Origin: Tuberibacillus calidus DSM 17572
Lineage (GTDB): Bacteria > Bacillota > Bacilli > Bacillales > Sporolactobacillaceae
NCBI RefSeq assembly: GCF_000430685.1
Contig: NZ_AUMM01000004.1
Coordinates: forward strand, 62,001-126,000
Direction: 5' to 3'
Length of the DNA stretch: 64,000 bases
In this document: in pieces, positions 25,388-36,765 of the stretch
Layout of the letters: every line of letters begins with the position of its first letter
Numbering within the stretch: position 1 is the stretch's first letter
Notes under the pieces: generated by a model
Databases searched by the model: none
Told to the model about the DNA's origin: nothing
What the model saw: only the letters and a program-made list of their open reading frames with translations
Translations under genes and position numbers: made by a program

Positions 25388-28300
25388 TTGGCAAAACCAT
25401 TATATCGTCCCAAACATCATGTCCGTTTTGTCACCGCTTCAAGTCTATTTGACGGCCATGATGCCTCCATTAACATCATGCGCCGCATTCTCCAACAAGG
25501 CGGTGCGGAAGTCATCCATTTGGGTCATAACCGTTCGGTTGAGGAAGTTGTTGAAGCGGCCATTCAGGAAGACGTACAAGGCATTGCCGTTTCATCTTAC
25601 CAAGGCGGTCACATGGAATATTTTAAATATATGTATGACCTATTGCAGGAACGAGGCGCTGGGCATATCCGCATTTATGGCGGGGGCGGCGGTGTCATTA
25701 TTCCTCCAGAGATCAAGGAGCTGCATGAATACGGCATCGCCCGCATCTTTTCTCCGGATGACGGCCGCGAATTGGGCCTCGAAGGCATGATCAGCATCAT
25801 GTTAGAGGAATGCGATTTTCCGACAATCACTGAATTGCGAGACGAAATGGAACGCGTAAGACAAGGCGATAAACGCGCTTTAGCTCAAGTGATTACGCTG
25901 GCCGAAAGCGAGCACCCGGCCTTTCGTGAAGTCTCTAGCGCGCTGGAAAGCGTTGCGCAAGCGAAAACTATTCCCGTCCTTGGGATCACCGGTACGGGTG
26001 GCGCAGGGAAAAGCTCGCTGACCGACGAGCTCGTCCGTCGCTTTTTAAATCACTACAGCGACAAGCGAATTGCCATTTTATCCGTCGATCCGACGAAACA
26101 AAAAACGGGCGGGGCGCTTCTCGGCGACCGTATCCGGATGAATTCCATTAATAATCCGCGCGTTTATATGCGATCCTTGGCGACACGGCAGTCAAAATCA
26201 GAGCTTTCCGATGCCATTCGCGATTGCCTGGCTGTAGTCAAACAAGCACCGTTTGACCTCATTATCGTTGAAACGAGTGGTATTGGTCAGGGGGATGCGG
26301 AAATTACGCAAATCGCCGATGTGGCGATGTATGTCATGACGAGTGATTACGGTGCGCCGTCGCAGCTTGAAAAAATTGACATGATTGATTTTGCCGACAT
26401 CATCGTCATCAATAAATTTGACCGAAAAGGTTCAGAAGACGCGCTGAGGGATGTCCGCAAACAATATCAGCGCAGCCACCTTTTATTTGGTCAAGCGCCC
26501 GAAACGATGCCGGTCTATGGAACGATCGCCAGCCAATTTAATGATGCCGGAACGAATGTTTTATTCGGAGCTCTCGTTGAGAAAATCAACGAAAAAACGC
26601 ACGTCAATTGGGAGCCTGTCAGAACCGATACAATGACGGTGAAAAAAGAAAACGTCATCATTCCTCCGGAGAAAGTCAACTACCTTGGTGACATTGTGAA
26701 AACCGTCCGGGATTATAAAGCGTTCGTGGCTCAACAAGTCCGCTGTGCTCGGCGCGCGTATCAATTAAACGGCACCATTGAAGCGCTGAAAGAAGAGCCA
26801 GGGGACCATAGCAAAGAAATTGCCAAAATCGAAGCGATGAAGGCGGCCTGGCTGGATAAACTGCATCCTGACTCCAAGAAAATTTTGGAGGGATGGGACG
26901 ATTTAAAGAAAAAATACAGCCAGAAAACGTTGACGGTAAACATTCGCGGCAAAGAAATTGTCAATGAATTGACGACCAAAAGCTTATCTGGTTTAGACAT
27001 TCCGAAAGTCGCCTTGCCCAAGTATGAAGACTGGGGGGATATCCTGAACTGGGCATACAAAGAAAACGTGCCAGGGGCGTTCCCATTTACAGCCGGCGTG
27101 TTCCCGTTTAAGCGGAAAGGTGAAGACCCGAAACGTCAATTTGCAGGGGAAGGCACACCGGAGCGCACGAATAAACGCTTCCACTACTTGTCAAAAGACG
27201 ATCCAGCCAAACGGTTAAGCACCGCGTTTGATTCCGTCACTTTATATGGCGAAGACCCCGACCGTCGGCCCGACATTTATGGGAAAATCGGCGAAAGCGG
27301 CGTCAGCGTTTGCACGTTAGATGATATGAAAAAACTGTATGCCGGTTTTGACCTTTGCCATCCGTCCACATCGGTGTCGATGACGATCAATGGACCCGCT
27401 CCGATTCTTCTAGCGATGTTTATGAATACGGCGATTGACCAACAACTGGAGAAATTTGAAGCGGAAAATGGCCGCAAGCCGACCAAAGAAGAGGCAGAGG
27501 AAATTAAAGCGAGAACCTTATCCACCGTCCGCGGCACAGTGCAAGCTGATATTTTAAAAGAAGACCAAGGGCAAAACACCTGTATTTTCTCTACGGAATT
27601 CGCTTTGCGGATGATGGGCGACATTCAACAATACTTTATTGACCATAAGGTGCGCAATTACTATTCTGTCTCCATCTCGGGCTATCATATTGCTGAAGCG
27701 GGGGCCAACCCGATTTCGCAGTTAGCGTTTACGCTCGCCAACGGCTTTACGTATGTCGAGTATTATTTAAACCGCGGGATGCATATCGATGACTTTGCGC
27801 CAAACTTATCTTTCTTCTTTTCCAACGGGCTCGACCCTGAATATACAGTCATCGGTCGGGTGGCTCGCCGCATTTGGGCAACAGTCATGAAATATAAGTA
27901 CGGGGCAAATGAGCGCAGCCAAAAACTTAAATACCACATCCAGACATCCGGTCGCTCGCTCCACGCGCAGGAAATAGACTTTAACGACATCCGGACAACG
28001 CTTCAGGCGCTTATGGCGATTTATGATAACTGTAACTCGCTACACACCAATTCCTATGATGAGGCGATTACGACGCCATCCGAGGAATCGGTCCGCCGAG
28101 CGATGGCGATTCAGTTGATCATCACAAAAGAACTCGGCTTGGCCAAAAATGAAAATCCGCTACAAGGCGCCTACATTATCGAAGAGCTGACGGAACTTGT
28201 TGAAGAAGCTGTTTTGGCGGAATTTGAACGCATCAATGCCCGTGGCGGCGTGCTCGGCGCCATGGAAGTGATGTACCAACGAGGGAAAATTCAAGACGAG

Positions 28301-28633
28301 TCGCTTTATTATGAAATGAAAAAGCACTCTGGTGAGCTCCCAATTATTGGTGTTAACACCTACCTCAATCCGAACAAATCTGAGGAAGTCATTCAAGAAT
28401 TAACCTTAGCCCGGGCGACGAAAGAAGAAAAGGAACAGCAAATCAGGAACCTACAAGCTTTCCATGAAAAACATGCCGCGGAAGTCGATCAAGCTTTGGC
28501 TGAACTAAAAGAAACAGCGCTTTCTGGCGGCAATATTTTCGAAACATTAATGGAAACCGTAAAACACGCAAGCCTTGGCCAAATTACCCGTGCCCTCTAC
28601 GAAGTAGGAGGCCAATACCGCCGAAACATGTAA
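25388..28633 (+). CDS. icmF: fused isobutyryl-CoA mutase IcmF
   Basis: This 1081-residue adenosylcobalamin enzyme interconverts isobutyryl- and n-butyryl-CoA. Domains in order: B12-binding ([15 protein letters not shown] with base-off His about 24; GGGGGVI about 98); MeaI-like GTPase ([13 protein letters not shown] about 198-210, [22 protein letters not shown] about 342); linker; and TIM-barrel mutase from about 550 ([16 protein letters not shown], with [16 protein letters not shown]). The RPDIYGKIG stretch, in place of the TRPW-type motif of methylmalonyl-CoA mutase, marks it as IcmF. The start is TTG at 25388 with AGGGAG 9 bases upstream. Full length, no frameshift. Confidence 0.95.
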   Translation: MAKPLYRPKHHVRFVTASSLFDGHDASINIMRRILQQGGAEVIHLGHNRSVEEVVEAAIQEDVQGIAVSSYQGGHMEYFKYMYDLLQERGAGHIRIYGGGGGVIIPPEIKELHEYGIARIFSPDDGRELGLEGMISIMLEECDFPTITELRDEMERVRQGDKRALAQVITLAESEHPAFREVSSALESVAQAKTIPVLGITGTGGAGKSSLTDELVRRFLNHYSDKRIAILSVDPTKQKTGGALLGDRIRMNSINNPRVYMRSLATRQSKSELSDAIRDCLAVVKQAPFDLIIVETSGIGQGDAEITQIADVAMYVMTSDYGAPSQLEKIDMIDFADIIVINKFDRKGSEDALRDVRKQYQRSHLLFGQAPETMPVYGTIASQFNDAGTNVLFGALVEKINEKTHVNWEPVRTDTMTVKKENVIIPPEKVNYLGDIVKTVRDYKAFVAQQVRCARRAYQLNGTIEALKEEPGDHSKEIAKIEAMKAAWLDKLHPDSKKILEGWDDLKKKYSQKTLTVNIRGKEIVNELTTKSLSGLDIPKVALPKYEDWGDILNWAYKENVPGAFPFTAGVFPFKRKGEDPKRQFAGEGTPERTNKRFHYLSKDDPAKRLSTAFDSVTLYGEDPDRRPDIYGKIGESGVSVCTLDDMKKLYAGFDLCHPSTSVSMTINGPAPILLAMFMNTAIDQQLEKFEAENGRKPTKEEAEEIKARTLSTVRGTVQADILKEDQGQNTCIFSTEFALRMMGDIQQYFIDHKVRNYYSVSISGYHIAEAGANPISQLAFTLANGFTYVEYYLNRGMHIDDFAPNLSFFFSNGLDPEYTVIGRVARRIWATVMKYKYGANERSQKLKYHIQTSGRSLHAQEIDFNDIRTTLQALMAIYDNCNSLHTNSYDEAITTPSEESVRRAMAIQLIITKELGLAKNENPLQGAYIIEELTELVEEAVLAEFERINARGGVLGAMEVMYQRGKIQDESLYYEMKKHSGELPIIGVNTYLNPNKSEEVIQELTLARATKEEKEQQIRNLQAFHEKHAAEVDQALAELKETALSGGNIFETLMETVKHASLGQITRALYEVGGQYRRNM

Positions 28634-28644
28634 AACCCAATCGA

Positions 28645-28712
28645 GGGCTGTCACTTGCCATTAGAGGCACCCATCGACAAGGTGCGGCAAGCGGCGCCCT
28701 TTCTTTTCTTTA
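28645..28712 (+). terminator. icmF terminator
   Basis: Nested stems GGGC/GCCC, CTTGCC/GGCAAG and GGCACC/GGTGC form an extended hairpin (28645-28699) followed by TTTCTTTTCTTT. Confidence 0.7.
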
Positions 28713-28769
28713 TGTATGATTTTGTAAAAAACGGTGGATAATTGTGGCTGATGCTCGGTCAATTGCGAC

Positions 28770-28799
28770 TTGCGGCGTGGACCTTATATTCTATATAAT
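28770..28799 (+). promoter_or_regulatory. rpoE promoter
   Basis: TTGCGG (28770-28775), 18-base spacer, TATAAT (28794-28799), 37 bases upstream of the rpoE ATG. Confidence 0.6.
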
Positions 28800-28836
28800 G
28801 TTTCTTGCAGTATTTCGGACGGAAAGGGTGAAAAGG

Positions 28837-29364
28837 ATGGCACAGCAAAACCTCACCGATGATAAACCGCTCATTGATCGCGTCTACGATTTTCTCGCCG
28901 GTAAAAAGCAAGCCATGAACTTTTACGACTTGGCCAATGGTGTTATCCCAAGTGATATCGAAGGCGAAGAGCGCATCGATGTTTTAGCTCGTCTTTATAC
29001 AACAATGAATATCGACGGTCGGTTTCTCGCGGTCGGTCAAAATTTCTGGGGTCTGAAAGATTGGTATCCGGTTGAACAGCAGGATGAAGACGTCGCTTCT
29101 CATTTGACGACGAAGCGCAAGCGCCGCGCGTTGAATGACGACTACGACGATTTCGATGATTTAGATGAAGACTTGATCGACGACTACGACGACATTGACG
29201 AAGACCTTGTTGACGATTATGATGACATCGATGAAGAGCACGAGTTGGACGATTACGATGATGAAGACCTTCTCGGAGACGACGATTTTGACGACACCGA
29301 TGACGATACAGATGTGGATGAGGAACTGGAAATTGACGAAGACGACGATGAAGAACTCTCGTAA
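28837..29364 (+). CDS. rpoE: RNA polymerase delta subunit
   Basis: The 175-residue delta subunit modulates promoter complex stability and RNA polymerase recycling in Firmicutes. The folded N-terminal HARE-HTH domain (about 1-90: MNFYDLANGVIPSDIEGEER, then MNIDGRFLAVGQNFWGLKDW) is followed by a basic patch KRKRRA (about 96) and a disordered tail almost wholly Asp/Glu with repeated DDYDDIDED units. The ATG at 28837 is preceded by AAAGGG. rpoE-pyrG order is as in B. subtilis. Confidence 0.95.
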   Translation: MAQQNLTDDKPLIDRVYDFLAGKKQAMNFYDLANGVIPSDIEGEERIDVLARLYTTMNIDGRFLAVGQNFWGLKDWYPVEQQDEDVASHLTTKRKRRALNDDYDDFDDLDEDLIDDYDDIDEDLVDDYDDIDEEHELDDYDDEDLLGDDDFDDTDDDTDVDEELEIDEDDDEELS

Positions 29365-29374
29365 TATCTTTTAG

Positions 29375-29403
29375 TTGATTCGAAAGTGAAACTCTGCTAA
29401 AAT
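29375..29403 (+). promoter_or_regulatory. pyrG promoter
   Basis: TTGATT (29375-29380), 17 bases, TAAAAT (29398-29403) with an upstream TG (extended -10). The start would fall on GGGCT at 29411. Confidence 0.8.
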
Positions 29404-29410
29404 CACTTTT

Positions 29411-29471
29411 GGGCTATACGAGAACGATTTCGGTGTGCCTCCTGTTACAGGAGGCACACTTTTTATTTTTT
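29411..29471 (+). promoter_or_regulatory. pyrG CTP-responsive attenuator leader
   Basis: The transcript would begin GGGC, as in the B. subtilis pyrG leader, where CTP shortage causes reiterative G addition and the G-tail pairs with a pyrimidine tract in the terminator. Here a perfect 13 bp stem, GTGTGCCTCCTGT (29433-29445) with ACAGGAGGCACAC (29447-29459), is followed by TTTTTATTTTTT. Its CCTCCT is the expected target for a poly-G 5' end. Confidence 0.8.
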
Positions 29472-29536
29472 ATAAAGCTTTTAAAGTGCCCGCTTACTCG
29501 ACTGCTTTTAATGAAAATGAACATACTAATCTTTAA

Positions 29537-31156
<1,620 letters not shown>

Positions 31157-31228
31157 AATGAAGATGCTAAAAATTAATCCTTTAATCCAAAATCGAACGA
31201 TAAAATAGCAAAGACCGATAAGCAAAGT

Positions 31229-31409
31229 GGTTGGGACAAAAGTGGCTAAAAGGCCGCGTCCCAAAAATAGAGGTTGGGCAAAAAGTGGCTAAAAGGTTGA
31301 CCGCATCCCAATAATAACCCCATATCACTTTAAAAGTGGTACGGGGTTATTCGTTTTAATGTGACTTTATTTATATTGTTGGGGACAAATTTTTGGGAAA
31401 TTGACTTAT
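31229..31409 (+). repeat. TTGGGACAAA intergenic repeat, copy B
   Basis: Second copy of the element at 5430-5583. It contains an internal duplication: GGTTGGG(A)CAAAA-GTGGCTAAAAGG occurs at about 31229-31253 and 31272-31295, each followed by a CCGC-TCCCAA block able to pair with TTGGG. The hairpin CCCCATATCAC with GTGGTACGGGG and the block GGGGACAAATTTTTGG are shared with copy A. It occupies the place where B. subtilis has ywjG. Confidence 0.75.
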
Positions 31410-31629
31410 GTCCCAGCTCTTTTTAAATTTTAAAAGTTCCACCATTTTGGACGAAGTAATTAAAAAGGGCAGGAGGCTTGGCTTTTCTCCTATGCGAAAT
31501 CAGCATGAGGTGTATGCCCTTGGTAAATTCATGGGTCAAAGCGAGAAGGTGACTATTCATATCAAAAAAGCAGGATATTTCCTTCTATTTATCGAATATT
31601 GGGAGATGAAAGGCGAGAGATCACGATAA
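31408..31629 (+). CDS. hypothetical protein upstream of spo0F
   Basis: A 73-codon frame that begins in the last bases of repeat copy B and ends just before the spo0F ribosome-binding site. The sequence (ILDEVIKKGRRLGFSPMRNQ, then VTIHIKKAGYFLLFIEYW) looks plausibly protein-like, but there is no ribosome-binding site and a sigma-H promoter lies inside its 3' end. It may be a remnant of a gene truncated by the repeat, or chance. Confidence 0.28.
   Translation: MSQLFLNFKSSTILDEVIKKGRRLGFSPMRNQHEVYALGKFMGQSEKVTIHIKKAGYFLLFIEYWEMKGERSR
31570..31599 (+). promoter_or_regulatory. sigma-H promoter of spo0F
   Basis: G-C-AGGATAT (31570-31578) and A-T-C-GAATAT (31591-31599) match the sigma-H consensus RnAGGAwww / RnnGAATww at the correct 12-base spacing. 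It lies 45 bases upstream of spo0F, as the B. subtilis gene is controlled. Confidence 0.75.
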
Positions 31630-31643
31630 AGAGGTGACGTAGG

Positions 31644-32009
31644 ATGAGTAATGCCAAAAAAATTTTAGTCGTAGATGATCAATTTGGGATTCGGATTCTG
31701 CTAAATGAAATTTTTAAAAAAGAAGGTTACGTCACTTATCAAGCAGCAAATGGCGAGCAAGCTTTGTCTCTGGTGAAAGAGCATCAACCGGATCTCATCA
31801 TTTTGGACATGAAAATTCCCGGCATGGACGGCATTGAAATCCTAAAAAAGCTGAAGGAAGATGCCTTAAAGGCGAAAGTCATCATCATGACGGCCTATGG
31901 TGAACTGGATATGATTCAGGAGGCCATGGCGCTCGGTGCCATCACGTATTTTTCCAAACCCTTTGATATCGATGAGTTGTTGGTTACGGTAAAGGAGCAT
32001 TTAGACTAA
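31644..32009 (+). CDS. spo0F: sporulation phosphorelay response regulator Spo0F
   Basis: The 121-residue single-domain receiver takes phosphate from sporulation kinases and passes it to Spo0B, then Spo0A. It has the acidic pair Asp11-Asp12 ([14 protein letters not shown]), the phosphoacceptor Asp55 ([14 protein letters not shown]), Thr in [15 protein letters not shown] and Lys in [11 protein letters not shown]. It has no output domain. The FGIRILLNE and [10 protein letters not shown] segments are diagnostic of Spo0F. The ATG follows GAGGTG. Sigma-H promoter upstream; fbaA downstream as in B. subtilis. Confidence 0.96.
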   Translation: MSNAKKILVVDDQFGIRILLNEIFKKEGYVTYQAANGEQALSLVKEHQPDLIILDMKIPGMDGIEILKKLKEDALKAKVIIMTAYGELDMIQEAMALGAITYFSKPFDIDELLVTVKEHLD

Positions 32010-32088
32010 TACATATCTGCTTTCCATTTTCATCACAAGACTTTCCTTCACCGCAAAGCCTTACGATTTTTTCCCTTAGTCGTTTATA

Positions 32089-32097
32089 TGCTATAAT
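32089..32097 (+). promoter_or_regulatory. fbaA extended -10 promoter
   Basis: TG-C-TATAAT at 32089-32097 is a perfect extended -10 giving a leader of about 120 bases. The leader contains a GCCCGT/ACGGGC hairpin at about 32168-32188. Confidence 0.55.
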
Positions 32098-32224
32098 AAT
32101 CATGTTTTATGAGCAATTCGTTAACAATGAAAATAAGGTGTAAAGGGGTCTGCCTATACATAACGAGCCCGTATGCTGACGACGGGCGAGCATCTTATTA
32201 TTCATTTTTAAGGAGGAAACGAAC

Positions 32225-33088
32225 ATGGCTTTGGAATCCATGACGAGAATGTTAAACAAAGCAAGGGCTGAACAATATGCTGTCGGGCAATTTAATATCA
32301 ATAACCTGGAATTTACCCAAGCCATTCTGCAAGCAGCGGAAGAAGAAAAATCACCGGTTATTTTAGGGGTTTCAGAAGGTGCGGCCAAATATATGGGTGG
32401 TTTTAAATTGGTCGTTGCCATGGTCAAAGCCTTAATGGATGAATATCATATTACTGTCCCCGTTGCCATTCATTTGGATCACGGATCATCCTTTGAAAAA
32501 TGTGTGCAAGCCGTGCAAGCCGGTTTTACATCGGTGATGATTGATGGCTCTCATTATTCATTGGAAGAAAACATTGCGTTAACAAAAAAAGTTGTTGAAA
32601 TGGCTCATGCTGTAGGCGTGTCCGTTGAAGCCGAACTCGGCCGGATCGGTGGTCAGGAAGATGATCTTGTCGTGACAGATGCTGAAGCTATGTATGCCGT
32701 TCCGTCTGAATGTAAACAATTGATTGACGAAACCGGTGTAGACTGCTTTGCTCCGGCTCTTGGTTCCGTTCACGGACCGTATAAAGGTGAACCGAAACTT
32801 GGGTTTGACCGCATGGAAGAAATCAAAAATCTGACCGGCGTCCCGCTTGTCCTGCACGGCGGCACCGGCATTCCGACAATGGACATTAAACGGGCGATTG
32901 AACTTGGACACGCCAAAATCAATGTGAACACCGAAAACCAAATTGCGGCAACGAAAGTCGTTCGCGACGTGCTCGCACAAAAACCGGATTTGTATGACCC
33001 GCGGAAATATCTTGGGCCAGCTCGTGACGCCATCAAAGAAACGGTTAAGGGTAAAATGCGCGAATTTGGTTCATCAGGTAAAGCGTAA
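32225..33088 (+). CDS. fbaA: class II fructose-bisphosphate aldolase
   Basis: The 287-residue zinc-dependent aldolase cleaves fructose 1,6-bisphosphate to DHAP and glyceraldehyde 3-phosphate. Metal and substrate motifs are [14 protein letters not shown] (about 78-91), [13 protein letters not shown] (about 135-147), and [11 protein letters not shown] with the zinc-ligand His (about 208). The ATG follows AAGGAGG at 8 bases. It lies between spo0F and tal as in B. subtilis. Confidence 0.96.
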   Translation: MALESMTRMLNKARAEQYAVGQFNINNLEFTQAILQAAEEEKSPVILGVSEGAAKYMGGFKLVVAMVKALMDEYHITVPVAIHLDHGSSFEKCVQAVQAGFTSVMIDGSHYSLEENIALTKKVVEMAHAVGVSVEAELGRIGGQEDDLVVTDAEAMYAVPSECKQLIDETGVDCFAPALGSVHGPYKGEPKLGFDRMEEIKNLTGVPLVLHGGTGIPTMDIKRAIELGHAKINVNTENQIAATKVVRDVLAQKPDLYDPRKYLGPARDAIKETVKGKMREFGSSGKA

Positions 33089-33159
33089 AACCAACTTTTT
33101 TGAAAGATCTGTCGTCTGAAAAAAGCGGATAGCTAAAAAGGGGAACGGAGGGATTCGCG

Positions 33160-33810
33160 ATGAAATTTTTCATTGATACGGCTAATCTCGATCAAATTAA
33201 GGAAATCCACGGACTTGGCTTGCTGAGCGGCGTGACGACGAATCCGACTTTAGTAGCCAAAGAAAACGTCGACTTCCATGATCGATTGCGGGAAATTACA
33301 GCCTTCGTGAAAGGCTCCGTCAGCGCTGAGGTCGTCTCAACAACGGCGGATGAAATGGTGGCAGAAGGGCGGGAACTCGCTCGGATTGCCCCAAATATCA
33401 CTGTCAAAATACCAATGACAGAAGCGGGGATGACGGCCGTTTCGAAACTTTCGGCCGAAGGTATTAAAACCAATGTCACGCTCGTGTTTTCTGCTAACCA
33501 AGCGCTGCTAGCCGCACGTGCCGGAGCGACCTACGTTTCCCCGTTTGTTGGGCGGTTAGATGATATCGGTCATGATGGTATTGCCCTCATTGCGGAAATC
33601 CGTGAATTGTTTGACATTCACGATTTGGATACGGAAATCATCGCTGCTTCCATTCGCCATACCGCCCATGTCACACAGGCAGCTTTAGCAGGAGCGCATA
33701 TTGCCACCATCCCATATACTGTATTTAAGCAATTGTTTAAACACCCCTTAACCGATAAAGGATTAGCGAACTTTTTGAACGATTGGGCGAAATATCAATC
33801 AAAAAGGTAA
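33160..33810 (+). CDS. tal: transaldolase (TalC/MipB short type)
   Basis: The 216-residue short transaldolase/fructose-6-phosphate-aldolase-type enzyme moves dihydroxyacetone units in the pentose phosphate pathway. Signatures are [28 protein letters not shown], the Schiff-base Lys in [11 protein letters not shown] (about 84) and [20 protein letters not shown]. The ATG follows GGAGGG. It corresponds to ywjH downstream of fbaA. The gene rpiB, another pentose phosphate gene normally near ywlE, is absent from this window. Confidence 0.94.
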   Translation: MKFFIDTANLDQIKEIHGLGLLSGVTTNPTLVAKENVDFHDRLREITAFVKGSVSAEVVSTTADEMVAEGRELARIAPNITVKIPMTEAGMTAVSKLSAEGIKTNVTLVFSANQALLAARAGATYVSPFVGRLDDIGHDGIALIAEIRELFDIHDLDTEIIAASIRHTAHVTQAALAGAHIATIPYTVFKQLFKHPLTDKGLANFLNDWAKYQSKR

Positions 33811-33878
33811 GCTTCCTTTCACACGACCTTTGACCGAACCATTGGGGAAGAACCATCTCAATAAAAAGGGAGTTTATC

Positions 33879-35171
33879 ATGGAAAAAATAATGATCGAAG
33901 GCGGACATCGTCTTAATGGAACAATCACAATTGGCGGTGCCAAAAATAGTGCCGTAGCGTTAATACCTGCAGCGATTTTAGCGGATTCCACGGTCACCAT
34001 CGATCAATTACCGGATATATCGGACGTCAGGCATCTTTGCGAATTACTAAAGGAAATAGGCGGGAAAGTCTCTTTTCAAAATAATACGCTAACCATCGAT
34101 CCGTCCCAAATGGTCCCCATGCCGTTGCCAAACGGCCGTGTGAAAAAGCTCCGCGCTTCCTACTATTTAATGGGTGCCATGCTCGGACGGTTCAAAAAGG
34201 CGGTTGTCGGCTTACCCGGCGGTTGTAATTTAGGGCCAAGACCGATTGACCAACACATTAAAGGCTTTGAAGCGCTCGGGGCGAAAGTCACGAATGAACA
34301 AGGCGCCATTTATCTCAGGGCCGAGGAGTTGCGCGGTGCGCGCATTTATCTGGATGTTGTCAGTGTCGGCGCTACGATCAACATTATGCTTGCCGCTGTC
34401 CGGGCCAAAGGCCGAACGATTATTGAAAATGCCGCCAAAGAACCGGAAATTATTGACGTCGCCACCCTTTTATCAAGCATGGGCGCCAAAATTAAAGGAG
34501 CAGGTACCGATGTCATCCGTATTGATGGCGTCGACGCCTTGCACGGCTGCCGCCATTCCATCATCCCGGACCGCATCGAAGCAGGGACGTATATGATTTT
34601 AGCTGCCGCTATGGGGGAACGGGTGATCATTGATAACGTTATTCCGCAACATGTCGAGTCGCTGACGGCAAAGCTCAGAGAAATGGGCGTTGACATCGAG
34701 GTTTATGATGATCAAATCGCGATCTCCCGCGGCACGAAGCCATTGAAAAAGGTCGACGTGAAAACACTTGTCTACCCGGGTTTTCCGACAGACCTACAGC
34801 AACCTTTTACGGCGCTTCTTACACAAGCCCACGGTACAAGCATCGTTACGGATACCATTTACGGTGCGCGTTTTAAACATGTTGATGAATTGCGGCGAAT
34901 GGGTGCCGATATTAAAGTTGAGGGAAGCTCAGCGATTATTGAAGGGCCGACGAAATTACAAGGTGCGCGCGTGAAGGCTTCGGAACTGCGAGCTGGGGCT
35001 TCCTTGGTGGTCGCCGGAGCAATGGCACACGGCATTACAGAAATCACTGGGGTGGAACATATCCATCGCGGTTACAGCCATTTAATAGAAAAGTTGAGGA
35101 ATGTCGGCGCAAATATTTGGAGCGAACAAACCGGTGCCGAAGAAGATGAAACGGCGAGGGTTGGCGACTGA
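33879..35171 (+). CDS. murAB: UDP-GlcNAc 1-carboxyvinyltransferase, MurA2/MurZ type
   Basis: The 430-residue enzyme transfers enolpyruvate from PEP to UDP-GlcNAc, the first committed step of peptidoglycan synthesis. The active-site Cys (fosfomycin target) is in [20 protein letters not shown] (about 117). N-terminal [20 protein letters not shown] binds substrate. Its position after fba-tal and before glpX matches murAB (murZ) of B. subtilis. A second murA starts at 63133, behind ywmB, in the murAA position. The ATG follows AAGGGAG. Confidence 0.93.
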   Translation: MEKIMIEGGHRLNGTITIGGAKNSAVALIPAAILADSTVTIDQLPDISDVRHLCELLKEIGGKVSFQNNTLTIDPSQMVPMPLPNGRVKKLRASYYLMGAMLGRFKKAVVGLPGGCNLGPRPIDQHIKGFEALGAKVTNEQGAIYLRAEELRGARIYLDVVSVGATINIMLAAVRAKGRTIIENAAKEPEIIDVATLLSSMGAKIKGAGTDVIRIDGVDALHGCRHSIIPDRIEAGTYMILAAAMGERVIIDNVIPQHVESLTAKLREMGVDIEVYDDQIAISRGTKPLKKVDVKTLVYPGFPTDLQQPFTALLTQAHGTSIVTDTIYGARFKHVDELRRMGADIKVEGSSAIIEGPTKLQGARVKASELRAGASLVVAGAMAHGITEITGVEHIHRGYSHLIEKLRNVGANIWSEQTGAEEDETARVGD

Positions 35172-35271
35172 GCTTTTTCTTTAAAAAACTTATAAAGACT
35201 TCAAGCGCTTTCTTCATCGCTTGGACAAGTGCTTTATCGTTTGGCGACATAAAGCTGAAAGGAAGATGGAG

Positions 35272-36237
35272 ATGGAAAGAAGTCTTTCAATGGAACTAGT
35301 AAGAGTCACCGAAGCAGCAGCCTTAGCCTCCGCCCGTTGGCTTGGACGCGGCAAAAAGGCTGAAGCCGATGATGCCGCGACAACGGCGATGCGCCGGGTG
35401 TTCGATACAATTCCGATGAAAGGAACCGTCGTGATCGGCGAAGGAGAAATGGACGAGGCGCCGATGCTATATATCGGTGAAAAACTTGGCACCGGCTACG
35501 GCCCCAGAGTGGATGTTGCTGTCGATCCGTTGGAAGGCACCAACATTGTAGCCAATGGAACGTGGAATGCCTTGGCGGTCATTGCCATTGCCGATGACGG
35601 CTGTCTTTTGCATGCCCCGGATATGTATATGGAAAAAATCGCTGTCGGCCCTGAATCTGTCGGCTGCATCGACCTTGATGCGCCGGTTGTGGATAATCTA
35701 AAAGCCGTGGCCAAAGCCAAAAATAAAGATATTGAGGATCTTGTCGCGATTATCCTCGATCGCGAACGCCACGAAAAACTCATCCATGAGGTGCGGGAAG
35801 CTGGCGCCCGAATCAAACTCATTCCTGACGGTGATGTCGCTGCTGCCATTTCGACCGCTTTTGAGGACACCGGTGTTGACATATTATTTGGAACCGGAGG
35901 AGCGCCTGAGGGCGTCATCTCTGCTGTAGCGCTGAAGTGTCTCGGCGGGGAATTGCAAGGGCGGCTTGTCGCGCAAAACAAAGCGGAAATGGAACGCTGC
36001 AAAAAAATGGGCATTGAAGACTTGAATCAAATCCTCCGCATGGATGACTTAGTCAAAGGGGACGATGCCATTTTTGCTGCCACCGGTGTCACAGACGGCG
36101 AACTTTTAAAAGGCGTCCGGTTTAACGGGACATCAGGCATCACTCATTCCGTCGTCATGCGCGCCAAATCCGGCACCGTGCGTTTTATCCACGGTACCCA
36201 CAGTCTTAAAAAGAAACCTAACCTCGTCATTAAATGA
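35272..36237 (+). CDS. glpX: class II fructose-1,6-bisphosphatase GlpX
   Basis: The 321-residue Mn-dependent phosphatase serves gluconeogenesis (YwjI/GlpX). The N-terminus [20 protein letters not shown], the metal site [10 protein letters not shown] and DPLEGTN (about 85-91), and [20 protein letters not shown] are family signatures. The ATG at 35272 follows AAAGGA at 8 bases and reproduces the family N-terminus and length; in-frame codons further upstream do not. Together with fbaA and tal it makes this block rich in sugar-phosphate enzymes. Confidence 0.95.
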   Translation: MERSLSMELVRVTEAAALASARWLGRGKKAEADDAATTAMRRVFDTIPMKGTVVIGEGEMDEAPMLYIGEKLGTGYGPRVDVAVDPLEGTNIVANGTWNALAVIAIADDGCLLHAPDMYMEKIAVGPESVGCIDLDAPVVDNLKAVAKAKNKDIEDLVAIILDRERHEKLIHEVREAGARIKLIPDGDVAAAISTAFEDTGVDILFGTGGAPEGVISAVALKCLGGELQGRLVAQNKAEMERCKKMGIEDLNQILRMDDLVKGDDAIFAATGVTDGELLKGVRFNGTSGITHSVVMRAKSGTVRFIHGTHSLKKKPNLVIK

Positions 36238-36246
36238 AAAGGGCAA

Positions 36247-36289
36247 AAGGCAGTACGAAATCATAAAGTACTGCCTTGCAAACTTTTAT
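36247..36289 (+). terminator. glpX terminator
   Basis: AAGGCAGTAC (36247-36256) pairs with GTACTGCCTT (36268-36277), followed by GCAAACTTTTATTT. Confidence 0.75.
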
Positions 36290-36765
36290 TTGAAGCCGTA
36301 TAATAAGGCAGAATAGAACACACTTTCCGCCGTCGAACGAAGCAAAACTCTGCCAGGACTCCTTTTAAACCTCTCTGTTCTCGTTTCCTTTATGATGTCC
36401 ATAAGGTACATTGAGTCTTGGGATGGGACAAGTTTTCCTCTTAAAATCATAGTTTGAATCATCGATTTTTTGGTTAGAATAAGGGATAGAAAGATAAAAT
36501 GAAAAGCATTTCAGCTTCTTATCTATTGATATAATTTTACCTTCCTTACAGGCCGAAAACCGCATGATGCACCAACACCCCGATGGACCTAAAATGGTTC
36601 AGTCTTGTGCGGCATTTATTCCCTTTATTCGACTTTTTCATGACATATAGAAAAAACATAGCCAACCCGTGATGGGTTTCGGTGTTGAATGGTCAAATTT
36701 TGCTTGCCTACCATACCCAATCGCTTGATCCAATAGAATAAAAACAAATAAAGCGTGGTGTCATA
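36290..36765 (+). other. 476-base AT-rich region upstream of rho
   Basis: I see no credible gene here. It is AT-rich and unstructured to the eye, apart from ATGGGTTTC/GGTGTTGAAT-type short repeats. B. subtilis rho also has a long leader and is autoregulated by Rho itself, so part of this may be a transcribed leader. The rho ribosome-binding site is weak (AAGCGTGGTG), which would fit low or regulated translation. Confidence 0.4.

Noticed and set aside
31408-31629. 73-codon frame as a confident gene
   Set aside because: No ribosome-binding site, start lies in a repeat, and a sigma-H promoter occupies its end; kept only as a low-confidence feature.
36365-36565. Minus-strand frame in the rho upstream region
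   Set aside because: AT-rich sequence without start signals; codon pattern unlike the neighbours.
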